64,000 nt of DNA from the NCBI RefSeq assembly GCF_002026305.1, contig NZ_MVAB01000001.1:124001-188000 (forward strand), read 5' to 3'. The position numbers were made by a program, and so were the translations under genes. Under the pieces are notes generated by a model that worked only from the letters and a program-made list of their open reading frames with translations, did not search any database and had not been told where the DNA came from. Positions 46,699-58,000 of this stretch are shown here, one piece after another; the first letter of the stretch is position 1, and each line of letters begins with the position of its first letter. This DNA is from Vagococcus martis (GTDB lineage Bacteria; Bacillota; Bacilli; Lactobacillales; Vagococcaceae).

Positions 46699-48639
46699 TT
46701 ATGCAATAAACTGAATACTACTTTCAATTGCTGATAGATTTTCTCGATAGACATTCAGCTCTTGACGATTCATCTTACCTTTTTCAAACGCTTGTTGAAT
46801 ATAATCTCGCTCTAATTGAATCGCATAGTCCAGCCATTCATCTAATGTGTCTTCACTTACATCAACCAATGTTTTATCCGTATACTCATACCGAGACAAG
46901 TAAAAGTCGACTAATTCAGGGGGAAATTTATGTTTATCCAACTGTGTTAATTCATTGATCACATAGAGTCGATTGCTTTCTTTTAATCGTTTGCGTATCT
47001 CAACTTTTCTATCAAAACTCGTCACCCTTATTCCTATAAATTTTAAATGGGTACCTATCACATTTTTATAGAACGCATTTTTACTATACTCAGGTTTACG
47101 TGTTAAACGATATAAGCGTCTATCAAGTACTTCTAATCGCCTAAATACCATTTGTAAACTGACTTCACCAGACTCAACTAAATTTAGAGTGTCTTTTAGT
47201 TGCCATAGCAACACTTGTTCCATCAATTCTTTATTCTTTTCATTAAATTCATCATCATTTATTAAAGACAAAATTCGTTCATTATACATCTGAATTACTT
47301 TATGAATAGCTAAACTATTTTTTTCAGTTTGTTTTCGTTTAAGTTGATCAGTGACTTTTCTTAATATGTGTACTTCAATTTCACTATTTGTTTCAATGGA
47401 TTCATCTTCTTTTTTATCGGCTAATAAAGGCATCATAAAGTTAGCAAGTAATAAGGTGACGATAATTACCCCTGCTGCGATACTAATCAACAATTCCCTT
47501 TCAATAAAAATCTCACCTGTACTTAAAACAGTAGGTAAACTTAATGCACTGACTAGCGTAATCGTCCCCCTAACACCTGATACAGTATACAATAGCGATT
47601 TTTTAACATGTCGCTTCTTTTTTAATCCATCAAAGTTATTGCAAATTAGTACACATAGAAAACGAATGCCTAATAGTACAAATGTTACAATCAACACATA
47701 TCCTAATACAGTCCAATTACTAATTTGATTATTTTTCCAAACATAACTTGCTAATTCTGGAAGCTGCGTTCCTAATAAAACAAACACTAAGCCATTCAAA
47801 CTAAAACTATAAATAGACCAAGTGTTTTTTGACAACACATTAAGTTGAGCTACTTCTGGATTTATTTGCTTATAATTCCATGAATAGACCAGCCCAGCAC
47901 TCACAACAGCTAATATACCATTCACATTAATACCTTCAGCTACCAAAAAGACTGTAAATGGTAACAATAACTCAAATAATATATATGAGACATTGTTCTC
48001 AATACCAAGTGATTTCATCCAGCGAATAAACCAAAGACCAAATAAAGCACAACCTATACCAACAAGAACACCTCCTAATGAGATTAACACGAAACTAATT
48101 TCAGCCTCTACCATTGAAAATACACCTGTTAATAAAGCGGCCGAAGCAAACTGAAAAGATACCAATCCAGACGCATCGTTGATTAAAGACTCTCCTTCTA
48201 ACGTATGCATCATACGATGAGGAATTTTCACTTTTTCAGCCAATGCACCAACTGCTACCGCATCTGTCGGTGCCAATGCAGCTGATAAAGCGAAACAGGC
48301 TGCCCAAGGTGTCTGAGGCACAAGAAGATGTATGACATATCCTAAGATGCCAACAGTAATAAAAACTAATACCACCGATAACGTCAACACTGCCTTTTTT
48401 TCTTTCCATAGAGCTCTTTTATCAACTATCTGACCTTCATTAAATAATAAAGGTGCTAGAAAAACCAGCATAAATAACTCTGACTCCAATTCAAATGATT
48501 GAACAAAAGATAGTAATCCCACTCCAAAACCTAATATAACTTGTATTAACGGTATGGCGATATTTGGAAAAAATCGACTAATAATGTTTGATAATAACAC
48601 CATCGCTAACATAATTAAAATACCTTCAAATAATTGCAT
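46699..48639 (-). CDS. Na+/H+ antiporter, CPA1 family
   Basis: A 646-residue antiporter. About 12 helices occupy residues 1-405, with the CPA1 signatures ALSAALAPTDAVAVGAL and EGESLINDASGLVSFQFA carrying the acidic residues for ion exchange. The cytoplasmic tail (410-646) is long, charged and helical, as in NhaP/YjcE-type proteins of enterococci. It would exchange Na+ or K+ for H+ in pH and salt homeostasis. CGAGGTG precedes the ATG. Confidence 0.92.
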   Translation of the reverse strand: MQLFEGILIMLAMVLLSNIISRFFPNIAIPLIQVILGFGVGLLSFVQSFELESELFMLVFLAPLLFNEGQIVDKRALWKEKKAVLTLSVVLVFITVGILGYVIHLLVPQTPWAACFALSAALAPTDAVAVGALAEKVKIPHRMMHTLEGESLINDASGLVSFQFASAALLTGVFSMVEAEISFVLISLGGVLVGIGCALFGLWFIRWMKSLGIENNVSYILFELLLPFTVFLVAEGINVNGILAVVSAGLVYSWNYKQINPEVAQLNVLSKNTWSIYSFSLNGLVFVLLGTQLPELASYVWKNNQISNWTVLGYVLIVTFVLLGIRFLCVLICNNFDGLKKKRHVKKSLLYTVSGVRGTITLVSALSLPTVLSTGEIFIERELLISIAAGVIIVTLLLANFMMPLLADKKEDESIETNSEIEVHILRKVTDQLKRKQTEKNSLAIHKVIQMYNERILSLINDDEFNEKNKELMEQVLLWQLKDTLNLVESGEVSLQMVFRRLEVLDRRLYRLTRKPEYSKNAFYKNVIGTHLKFIGIRVTSFDRKVEIRKRLKESNRLYVINELTQLDKHKFPPELVDFYLSRYEYTDKTLVDVSEDTLDEWLDYAIQLERDYIQQAFEKGKMNRQELNVYRENLSAIESSIQFIA

Positions 48640-48732
48640 AATACACCTCGTTACATTCCATCAATTTTACACATAGGTTTATAATATGTTTATAACTAAA
48701 ATCTGTCAATTATCTAGCAAAAAAAATCATCA

Positions 48733-49817
48733 TTTTAATAATTCGCCGATTGTAAAATTAAGCTAGACAACTAAAAAATCATTTGTGATACACTCAAATT
48801 GTATTTCCAACCAAAGAAAACAAGGAGAGTGATCACAAATGACCTATACACATCTTACTACAGACGAGCTAGTTTTGATAGAAGCTTATTACCATCAAAA
48901 TAAAAAAGGAACATACGTTGCGAAACAATTGAAACGAGCAAAACAGACTATCTATAATGTTTACAAAGCTTTTGATGAGGGATTATCTGCACTAGATTAC
49001 TATAAAAGATACAAAAATAATAAAAAGAATTGTGGCAGGCGTCCTATTTCTTTATCTGATAATGAAACAGAATACATTCAAAAGAAGGTTGTTCAAGGAT
49101 GGACTCCAGATGTCATTATTGGTCGTGCTGAGTTTCCTATCTCATGTTCTATCAGTACTCTTTATAGATTATTTAAGCAAGGACTGTTTGATTTGACCGC
49201 ATTACCTATGAAAGGTAAAAGGAAAGCGAATGGTTATAAAGAAAAAAGAGGTAAACAAGCCTTTAAAAGAACCATCCATCAACGTAATAAGGACTATCAA
49301 CTCTTTAATAATGAATTTGGTCACCTTGAAGGTGACACAATTGTTGGAAAAGATCATAAAAGTGCTGTTATCACACTCGTTGAAAGACTATCGAAAGTGA
49401 TTATTACGTTAAAACCAATAGGCAGACGAGCAATAGATATCGAAAATAGTTTAAATAATTGGTTTAAAAAGTTTCCATGCCATCTATTTAAATCAATCAC
49501 ATTCGATTGTGGTAAAGAATTTTCTAATTGGAAATCAATCAGCAATCTAAATGATATTGATATTTATTTTGCCGATCCAGGAACACCATCACAACGTGGC
49601 TTAAATGAAAACTCTAATGGGTTATTACGTAAAGATGGATTACCTAAACAAATGGATTTCAACAAAGTTGAGGAATCTTTTATCCAATCTATCGCTTCTA
49701 AAAGAAATAATATTCCTAGAAAATCATTAAACTATAAAACACCATTGGAAGTATTTTTGAGTTATGTAGACAATGATATTTTGTCTAGCTTAATTTGACA
49801 AATGAAAATTATTAAAA
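48733..49817 (+). mobile_element. IS30-family insertion sequence
   Basis: About 1.08 kb with one transposase gene. The ends are imperfect inverted repeats: TTTTAATAATT (48733-48743) and AAATTAAGCTAGACAA inside the left end match the complement of the right end (49780-49795 and 49807-49817); the middle of each repeat diverges. No clear target duplication is visible, so the exact outer bases are uncertain. The right end merges with the T tract of the downstream terminator. Confidence 0.85.
48839..49798 (+). CDS. IS30-family transposase
   Basis: A 319-residue transposase. The N-terminus has helix-turn-helix regions (HLTTDELVLIEAYYHQNKKGTYVAKQLKRAKQTIY), followed by WTPDVIIGR. The DDE catalytic core shows GHLEGDTIVG, ITFDCGKEFSNW and GLNENSNGLLRKD with the acidic triad. 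Length and motifs are intact, so the element may be active. AAGGAGAG precedes the ATG. Confidence 0.95.
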   Translation: MTYTHLTTDELVLIEAYYHQNKKGTYVAKQLKRAKQTIYNVYKAFDEGLSALDYYKRYKNNKKNCGRRPISLSDNETEYIQKKVVQGWTPDVIIGRAEFPISCSISTLYRLFKQGLFDLTALPMKGKRKANGYKEKRGKQAFKRTIHQRNKDYQLFNNEFGHLEGDTIVGKDHKSAVITLVERLSKVIITLKPIGRRAIDIENSLNNWFKKFPCHLFKSITFDCGKEFSNWKSISNLNDIDIYFADPGTPSQRGLNENSNGLLRKDGLPKQMDFNKVEESFIQSIASKRNNIPRKSLNYKTPLEVFLSYVDNDILSSLI

Positions 49818-49820
49818 AAA

Positions 49821-49858
49821 GTTCTCAACTATTAAAATGTTATCTAACAGTTAAGAAC
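49821..49858 (-). terminator. Terminator of the ArsR-family gene
   Basis: GTTCTCAACT pairs with AGTTAAGAAC (one mismatch); on the minus strand TTTTTTT follows, running into the IS30 end. Confidence 0.8.
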
Positions 49859-49886
49859 CCTTATGAGCAAAATTTTATTCTATGAA

Positions 49887-50180
49887 TTATATATGATTCA
49901 TATGATCAAATGTTTGGGATAAAATACTTTTAACATGCTTATCGTCTAAACAATAAACAACACTTTTTCCTTCTTTTCGTGATTTGACCAAATGATTATC
50001 TCTTAAAAGCTTCAGTTGATGAGATACAGCAGATTGTTCCATTTCTAAAAATTGAGTAATACTACTGACATTCATCTCCTTTTCAGACAAAGCAACGAGT
50101 ATTTTCAATCGGGTTGGGTCTCCTATCGTTTTAAAAAAACGACTTGTTTGTTCAATCGTTTGAGAACTTAACTCTTTCAA
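49887..50180 (-). CDS. ArsR/SmtB-family repressor, CzrA-like
   Basis: A 97-residue winged-helix repressor (SSITQFLEMEQSAVSHQLKLLRDNHLV). The C-terminal helix has LDDKHVKSILSQTFDHMNHI, giving D-x-H and H-x-x-H ligands typical of the alpha-5 zinc/cobalt site of CzrA. It has no cysteine metal site of the ArsR type. It lies 15 bases after pgcA and no metal transporter is adjacent, so its target is elsewhere. Confidence 0.88.
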   Translation of the reverse strand: MKELSSQTIEQTSRFFKTIGDPTRLKILVALSEKEMNVSSITQFLEMEQSAVSHQLKLLRDNHLVKSRKEGKSVVYCLDDKHVKSILSQTFDHMNHI

Positions 50181-50195
50181 CTAGACATCTCCCCT

Positions 50196-51914
50196 TTACG
50201 CACTATATTTAGCTAATTCATTAGTAAATAGTTCTATTTTTTCAGTAACAGCCTCTTGTGTTTGAGCCACTGCTCCGATATAAAACTTAATTTTTGGTTC
50301 TGTCCCAGAAGGCCTAATAGCAATCCAACTACCATCTTCTAAAAAGAATTTTAATACATTTGCCTTTGGTAATTCAAGTGTTTGCTCTTGCCCATCAGCA
50401 AATAGACGTTTTCCAACTGAATAATCTTCTGTATAGTTCACTTTTATACTACCAAATGATGTTGGTAATTGTTCTCTCACGTGTTGCATGATGGTTGCAA
50501 TTTCTTTTAACCCTTCCATACCTGATTTGGTTACAGAAATCGTTTTTTCTTCAAAATATCCATATTCTTTGTACAAATCAAGTAAAGCATCATACAATGT
50601 TTGCCCTTTTTCCATGTAATAAGTTGCTACTTCAGCTAACATTACCAATGCTTGAATTGCATCTTTATCACGAACAAATGGTTTCACTAAGTAGCCATAA
50701 CTTTCTTCAAACCCAAATAAAAATTCTGCTGAGTTTTTAGCTTCTGCTTCTTTGATTTGTTCGGCGATAAATTTAAACCCAGTTAACACATTTTTCATTT
50801 CAACATCATATGCGTCACAAATTCGTGTTGGCAACTCACTTGATACGATTGATTTTAATACCATACCATTAGATGGTAGCTCCTGTTTTTCTTGCTTTTT
50901 ACTCAAAATGTAATGCACCATCAAACTGGCTAATTGATTGCCGGTTAACACTCGAAACTCGCCACTTGGTAGTCTTACGGCTGCACCTAAACGATCGGCA
51001 TCTGGGTCTGTTGCTACTAATAAATCAGCTGATAGCTCCTCACCTAAACGAATCGCGTATTCAAATGCTGATAATTCTTCAGGGTTTGGTGATTTCACTG
51101 TAGTAAAATTAGGATCTGCAATCGCTTGTTCCTCAACTAAGGAAACATTGGTAAAGCCAATTTGTGATAAAGCTTTTTCACCAAGCATTTTCCCTGTTCC
51201 GTGTAATGGCGTGAAGACCATGTTTAATTTGTCACCGCTTCGTTTGATTAACTCATTATCTATCGTCACGGATAACATCTCTTCTAAATAAATTGCGTCA
51301 ACTTCTACACCCACGATATTGATAAAATCATCTGACTTGTCATCGGAAATGACTTCAATTACCAATGGATTTTCAACACTTCGCACAAATTCTGTTACTG
51401 TGTCAGCGTCTTGTGGTGGCATCTGTGCACCATCTTCACCATACACTTTAAAGCCATTGTAATTAGCTGGATTGTGGCTTGCGGTAATCATAATCCCTGC
51501 AATACAATTAAAATGTCGTACAGCAAATGATAATTCAGGCGTTGGACGTAAACTTTCAAATACGTATGACGTAATCCCGTGATTAGCTAGTGTTTTAGCT
51601 GATTCCATCGCAAATTCTGGTGATTGATGTCTGGAATCATACGCAATCGCAACCCCTCTTTTTTTTGCATCCTCACCTAATGTTGCGATAAATAAAGCTA
51701 AACCATTAGCTGCTTGACGAACAGTATAAATATTCATACGGTTGATTCCCGCACCTAAAATCCCTCTCATACCTGCTGTACCAAACTCTAACGGTGCATA
51801 AAAAGCATCTTGTAATTCGGTTTCATTTTGTTCTATTTCAAATAGATTATTCTGTAAACTAGGTTCTAATTCATTAAATTCTTTCCATTTTAGATAAGTG
51901 TTTTTCCAACTCAT
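50196..51914 (-). CDS. pgcA: Phosphoglucomutase/phosphomannomutase (PgcA type)
   Basis: A 572-residue alpha-D-phosphohexomutase. GTAGMRGILG, ITASHNPANYNGFKVYG with the phosphorylated serine, DPDADRLGAAV for magnesium binding and RPSGTEPKIKFY for the sugar phosphate are all present. It converts glucose-6-phosphate to glucose-1-phosphate for glycan and cell-wall precursors. Full length. Confidence 0.95.
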   Translation of the reverse strand: MSWKNTYLKWKEFNELEPSLQNNLFEIEQNETELQDAFYAPLEFGTAGMRGILGAGINRMNIYTVRQAANGLALFIATLGEDAKKRGVAIAYDSRHQSPEFAMESAKTLANHGITSYVFESLRPTPELSFAVRHFNCIAGIMITASHNPANYNGFKVYGEDGAQMPPQDADTVTEFVRSVENPLVIEVISDDKSDDFINIVGVEVDAIYLEEMLSVTIDNELIKRSGDKLNMVFTPLHGTGKMLGEKALSQIGFTNVSLVEEQAIADPNFTTVKSPNPEELSAFEYAIRLGEELSADLLVATDPDADRLGAAVRLPSGEFRVLTGNQLASLMVHYILSKKQEKQELPSNGMVLKSIVSSELPTRICDAYDVEMKNVLTGFKFIAEQIKEAEAKNSAEFLFGFEESYGYLVKPFVRDKDAIQALVMLAEVATYYMEKGQTLYDALLDLYKEYGYFEEKTISVTKSGMEGLKEIATIMQHVREQLPTSFGSIKVNYTEDYSVGKRLFADGQEQTLELPKANVLKFFLEDGSWIAIRPSGTEPKIKFYIGAVAQTQEAVTEKIELFTNELAKYSA

Positions 51915-51970
51915 TCTGTCACCCCATATAAATTTGTCTTATTTATTATATCATTACAGCCTCAATTTTA

Positions 51971-52020
51971 CTAAAAAATTATAGGGCAAATTAATCTAAA
52001 AAATTATAGGGCAAATTAAT
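51971..52020. repeat. Two perfect 25-base tandem copies
   Basis: A 25-base unit beginning CTAAAAAATTATAGGGC occurs twice without gap (51971-51995, 51996-52020), and the first eight bases recur at 52021. It lies between pgcA and the terminator of the adhesin gene; it has no apparent function. Confidence 0.85.
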
Positions 52021-52028
52021 CTAAAAAA

Positions 52029-52052
52029 AACAGATGACTTATGCCATCTGTT
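52029..52052 (-). terminator. Terminator of LPXTG adhesin gene
   Basis: AACAGATG pairs with CATCTGTT around an eight-base loop; T run on the minus strand. Confidence 0.9.
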
Positions 52053-52060
52053 TTTTATTG

Positions 52061-55000
52061 TTATTCGTCAATTGACTTCTTTTTTCTGATATTTAATGTG
52101 TAACTAGATACTATAACTAACATCAGTACTCCAATTAAATGGTAATTGCCATTACTCTTTTCACCCGTTTTAGGTAATTGTCCACCATTATTTGATGAAC
52201 TAGAACCTGGTGTAGATTGACTTCCACCTTTTTCTGGTTGTTTTGGTATGTCGTTTAACGTATTGGTGATCACAATATTACCTAAATTACTATCATCTAC
52301 TGTTGTTGAGTAGCCTGGGACGTTTGTAATTTCTTCAACTGTGTAAGTAATTTTTTTGCCATGTTGTTTTTCATCAAGATTACTCCAAGTATGTGTCCAG
52401 TTATTTTTAGCGTTTAGTTTCACTGGTTTGCCAGATTTTTCGCCATCTGCTAATAACTGCACTTGAATGTCTTTAGCTCTCTTATCATCTTGGTTGTTAT
52501 CTTCCCAACGTTTTGTCACGGTCACACTTGTTTTACCTGGTGTGTAGTGATTTGTGATATTCGTTCCGTCAATTTTTGTTGAGTAATTTGATACGCTGCC
52601 TTCTGTCACAGTATAAATAACTTCTTTACCAGCTTCATATTTAGGTAAGTTAGTAAAGTGATATTCCCAGTTATCTTTTTTTGTTACTTCTTTTGTATCG
52701 ACTACTTTTCCATCGGCTAATAAATTCACTTTGATTGATGTTGGGCGTTTACCATCTTGATTATTCGCATCATCCCATTTTTTCTCACCAATTACTTCGG
52801 TCACTTCTGGTGTATGGGTATTGGTAATAATAATATTTCCTTCATGATTATCTGATACATCTGTTGTATAGTCAGCGACATCACTAACTTCTTTCACACT
52901 ATAAACAATCGCTTTTCCATTGGCTTTTTCATCTAACTCTTGCCATGTATGACTCCAGTTGTTATCTGCATTAAGTTTTACTACTTGACCTGACTTTTTA
53001 TCATTCGCGTAAAGTTGAACTTTGATTTCGTCAGGACGTTTGCCATCTTGATTGTTGTTATCTTCCCATCGTTTTGTCACAGTTACACTTGTTTTACCTG
53101 GTGTGTAGTGATTGATAATATTAGTTCCGTCAAAACTTATTGAATACTCTGGCACACTGTCTTCAGTGACCGTATAAATAATTTCCTTACCTGCTTCAAA
53201 CTTAGGCAAGTTGGTAAACTCATACTTCCAATTATCTTTTTCTGTTACTTCTTTTGTATCAACTTCTTTGCCATTCGCTAATAAATTCACTTTGATAGAT
53301 GTTGGGCGTTTCCCATCTTGATTATTCGCATCATCCCATTTTTTCTCACCAGTTACTTGCGTTAATTCTGGTGTATGGGTATTAGTAATAACGATATTTC
53401 CAGGATTGCTATCAAGTATATGAGTGGCATAATCAGGTAATTTAGTCACTTCTTTAACTAAATAAACAATTGATTGTCCATCAGATTTTTCATCTAAATC
53501 TTGCCACGTATAGCTCCAGTTATTTGCTTCATTTAATTCAACTGGTTTACCACTTTCTTTTCCATTGGCATAAAGTTGAACCTGAATCATATTTGGACGT
53601 AACCCATCTTGATTGTTGTTATCTTCCCAACGTTTTGTCACAGTCACACTTGTTTTACCTGGTGTGTAGTGATTTGTAATACTTGTGCCATTAATAGTTG
53701 TTGAATACTCTGACACACTATCTTCTGTCACAGTGTAGATAATTTCTTTACCATCTTTATATTTAGGCAAGTTAGTAAATTCATACTTCCAGTTGTCTTT
53801 TTCTGTCACTGTTTTACTATCTACCACTTCACCATTTGCTAATAAATTTACTTTAATTGACGATGGTCGTTTGCCATCTTGGTTATTCGCGTCATCCCAT
53901 TTTTTCTCACCAGTTACTTGCGTTAATTCTGGTGTATGGGTATTAGTAATGAAGATATTCCCTTGGCTTTCTTCAGCGATTTGAGACGTATATCCCGGAA
54001 CGTCACTCACTTCTTTTACTGTGTAAACAATTTGTTTTCCGTTTGCTTTTTCATCTAAATCTTGCCATGTATAACTCCAGTTATTTGCCTCTGTTAACTC
54101 AACAGGTTCACCACTTTTTTTACTATTTGCGTAAAGTTGAACTTGGATCACATTTGGACGTATTCCATCTTGATTTTGGGCATCTTCCCAACGTTTTACT
54201 ACGCTCACACTTGTTTTACCTGGTGTGTAGTGATTTGTGATAGTTGTGCCATTTACAGTCTTTGAATAACTTGACACGCTATCTTCTAATACGGTATAAA
54301 CAATCTCTTTGCCATTTTTAAACTTTGGTAAGTTTGTAAATTCATACTTCCAGTTGTCTTTTTCACTGACTGTTTTGCTGTCTACTACTTCACCATCTGC
54401 GAGTAAATTAACCTTAATTGTTGAAGGACGTTTACCATCTTGGTTATTCGCATCATCCCATTTTTTCTCACCAGTTACTTTTGTTAACTCTGGTGTGTGC
54501 GTATTAGTGATGATAATATTCCCCTCATTATTATCAGAAATAGTGACACTATAATCAGGGATAGAATAAACTTCTTTTACGGTATAAACAATTGTTTTTC
54601 CTTCTGATTTTTCTGCTAATCCTTGCCAAGAGTGACTCCAGTTATTCGCTTCATTTAATTCAACTGGTTTGCCACTTTTTTTGCCATTAGCGTACAATTG
54701 AACGTTGATGGCATTTGGGCGTATTCCATCTTGATTATTGTTATCTTCCCAGCGTTTTGTCACAGTTACACTTGTTTTACCTGGTGTATAAGAATTAATA
54801 ATAGTAGTATCTTTTATTTGAGTTGAATACTCAGGAACACTTTCTTCAGTAACAGTATAGCTAATTAGCTGACCAGCTTCATATTTTGGTAAATTCGTAA
54901 ATTCATACTTCCAATTATTTTCCGCTGTCACATTGGTTGTATCAATAACTTTACCATTTGCTAATAAATTAACTTTGATTGACGTTGGACGTTTGCCATC

Positions 55001-58000
55001 TTGGTTATTCGCATCTTGCCATTGCTTCTCACCAGATACATTTGTTGTTTCTGGTTTATGAATATTCGTAATAGTGATATTCCCGTTTTGGCTATCAGAT
55101 ACACTCACATCATACCCAGATGTTGTATCAACTTCTTTTACGGTATAAGTAATTGTTTTCCCATCTTTTTTCTCAGCTAACTCTTGCCACGTATAACTCC
55201 AGTTATTCGCTTTATTTAACTCAACTGGTTTACCACTTTCTTTTCCATTGGCATAAAGTTGAACTTTGATTTCGTCAGGACGTATTCCATCTTGATTGTT
55301 GTTATCTTCCCAACGTTTTGTCACAGTCACACTTGTTTTACCTGGTGTGTAGTGATTTGTAATACTTGTGCCATTAATAGTTGTTGAATACTCTGACACA
55401 TTATCTTCTGTCACAGTGTAGATAATTTCTTTACCATCTTTATATTTAGGCAAGTTAGTAAACTCATACTTCCAGTTGTCTTTTTCTGTTACTTCTTTTG
55501 TATCAATAATTTTTCCATCAGCTAATAAATTAACTTTGATTGACGCTGGACGCTTACCATCTTGATTATTCGCATCATCCCATTTTTTCTCACCAGTTAC
55601 TTGCGTTAATTTTGGTGTATACGTATTAGTTATAACAATATTACCAACATTATTTTCAGAAATAGTCGAACCATAATCAGGGATAGAATCAACTTCTTTT
55701 ACTGTATAAACAATTGTTTTTCCATCTTTTTTCTCAGCTAACTCTTGCCATGTATAACTCCAATTATTCGCTTCATTTAATTCAACCGGTTTACCACTTT
55801 CTTTTCCATTGGCATACAGTTGAACGTGGATAGCATTTGGACGTATTCCATCTTGATTGTTATTATCTTCCCAGCGTTTTGTGACTGTCACACTTGTTTT
55901 ACCTGGTGTGTAAGAATTAATAATTGTTGTATCTTTTATTTGAGTTGAATACTCAGGAACACTGTCTTCGGTTACAGTATAGTTAATTAATTTACCTGCT
56001 TCATATTTTGGTAAATTCGTAAATTCATACTTCCAATTATTTTCCGCTGTCACGTTAGTTGTATCAATAACTTTACCATTTGCTAATAAATTTACTTTGA
56101 TTGATGTTGGACGTTTGCCATCTTGATTGTTCGCATCATCCCATTTTTTCTCACCTGTTATTTGTGTTAACTCTGGTGTGTGCGTATTCGTAATAGTGAT
56201 GTTTCCTTGACTTGCCTCAGCTACTTGAGTTGTATACCCCGGAACGTCACTCACTTCTTTTACTGTGTAAACAATTTGTTTGCCGTTTGCTTTTTCATCT
56301 AAATCTTGCCATGTATGACTCCAGTTATTGGCTTCTGTTAACTCAACAGGGTTGCTACTTTTCTTATCATTTGCGTAAAGTTGAACTTGGATCACATTTG
56401 GGCGTATTCCATCTTGATTTTGGGCATCTTCCCAACGTTTTACTACGCTCACACTTGTTTTACCTGGTGTGTAAGAATTAATAATTGTTGTATCTTTTAT
56501 TTGAGTTGAATACTCAGGAACACTGTCTTCGGTTACAGTATAGTTAATTAATTTACCTGCTTCATATTTTGGTAAATTCGTAAATTCATACTTCCAGTTG
56601 TCTTTTGCTGTTACTGTTTTACTATCTACCACTTCACCATTTGCTAATAAATTTACTTTGATTGATGTTGGACGTTTACCATCTTGATTATTCGCGTCAT
56701 CCCATTTTTTCTCACCAGTCACTTGTGTTAACTCTGGTGTGTGCGTATTAGTGATGATGATGTTTCCTTGACTTGCCTCAGCTACTTGAGTTGTATATCC
56801 TGGAACATCACTCACTTCTTTTACTGTATAAACAATTGTTTTTCCTTCTGATTTTTCTGCTAATCCTTGCCAAGAGTGACTCCAGTTATTCGCTTCGTTC
56901 AATTCAACTGGTTTGCCACTTTCTTTGCCATCAGCATATAGTTGAACGTTGATAGCATTTGGGCGTAGACCGTCTTGATTGTTGTTGTCTTCCCAGCGTT
57001 TTGTCACACTTACATCAATATTTTTTGTTTTGTTGTTTTTAAACTGACCAATGTCTTTTATTTTAATCGTTTGATTATCTTCTGACATATCTTGGCGAGT
57101 TAATGTAAATTCTAATTTATCTTTGGACAATTCATACCCTTCAGGTGCTTTAGTTTCAACAAAATAGTAATTTCCTACTGTTAAGTTATCCACTTTGACT
57201 TTGCCATTAGCATCTGTTTTAATACCTGATTGAATTTTTTTATCATCTTTCCCACTTACTTTTTGAAATAAATCAAATTCAGCACCAGTTAATGGCTGAT
57301 TATTATCGGCATCAATCTTCTCAAATGACACGCCTCCAGTTTTTCCTTTGATACTACCTTCTGCAACATTATACATAATAGAATGTGATAACTTCCATGA
57401 GTCAGAATCCCCATCATTATATTCTATAGTGATAATAGCATCGTTATCAAACTCAGTATCCTCAACTAAATCGTATAAGGGCTCTGTGTAGTATTCTATT
57501 TTATATTGCTTGAAGTCAGCCTTATCACTGCCATCTTTTGGTGAGGCCTTTTCAGTAAAATGCTTAATTCTTGGTAAAATATCCACTTCAAATGACTCAT
57601 AGTAATTTCCCTGGTTATTTTTTGTCAGATTGACATCCTTCATTGGTAATCCTTCATATTGCCATTCAGCGTTTTTAAAGAAAGCCGCATCAAATGCAAA
57701 AGAGTCTTTCCAATAATCGTTTATGTCAGAAAAAGGAATAAGCTTTTGTTCCTTTGGTGTATCTTTTATATAGATATGCTTAATTTCGTCAAACGAATTA
57801 GCTTTTCCCAATAATTTATTTTTACCAAGATCAATTTGCCATTTAAAAATAATAGGATGAGCTGCAGTTGTTATATCAGGCTCTTGTCCCATTTTTTTAT
57901 TAATATTGGTATCACCAGCATCAACGCCATCGCCACCACCTTCAGAAGGATTATCAGACTCTGGGACATGAACAATAATTTCTTGATCAGGTAGCAATAT

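Noticed and set aside
53470-56481. Several 60-90 codon open frames on the plus strand inside the adhesin gene
   Set aside because: They repeat with the Cna-B units and are the antisense shadow of the adhesin reading frame; none has a ribosome site or independent support.
52061-57025. CRISPR-like regular spacing of near-identical sequence
   Set aside because: The period is about 275 bases and the repeats are in-frame Cna-B protein domains, not short repeats with unique spacers.
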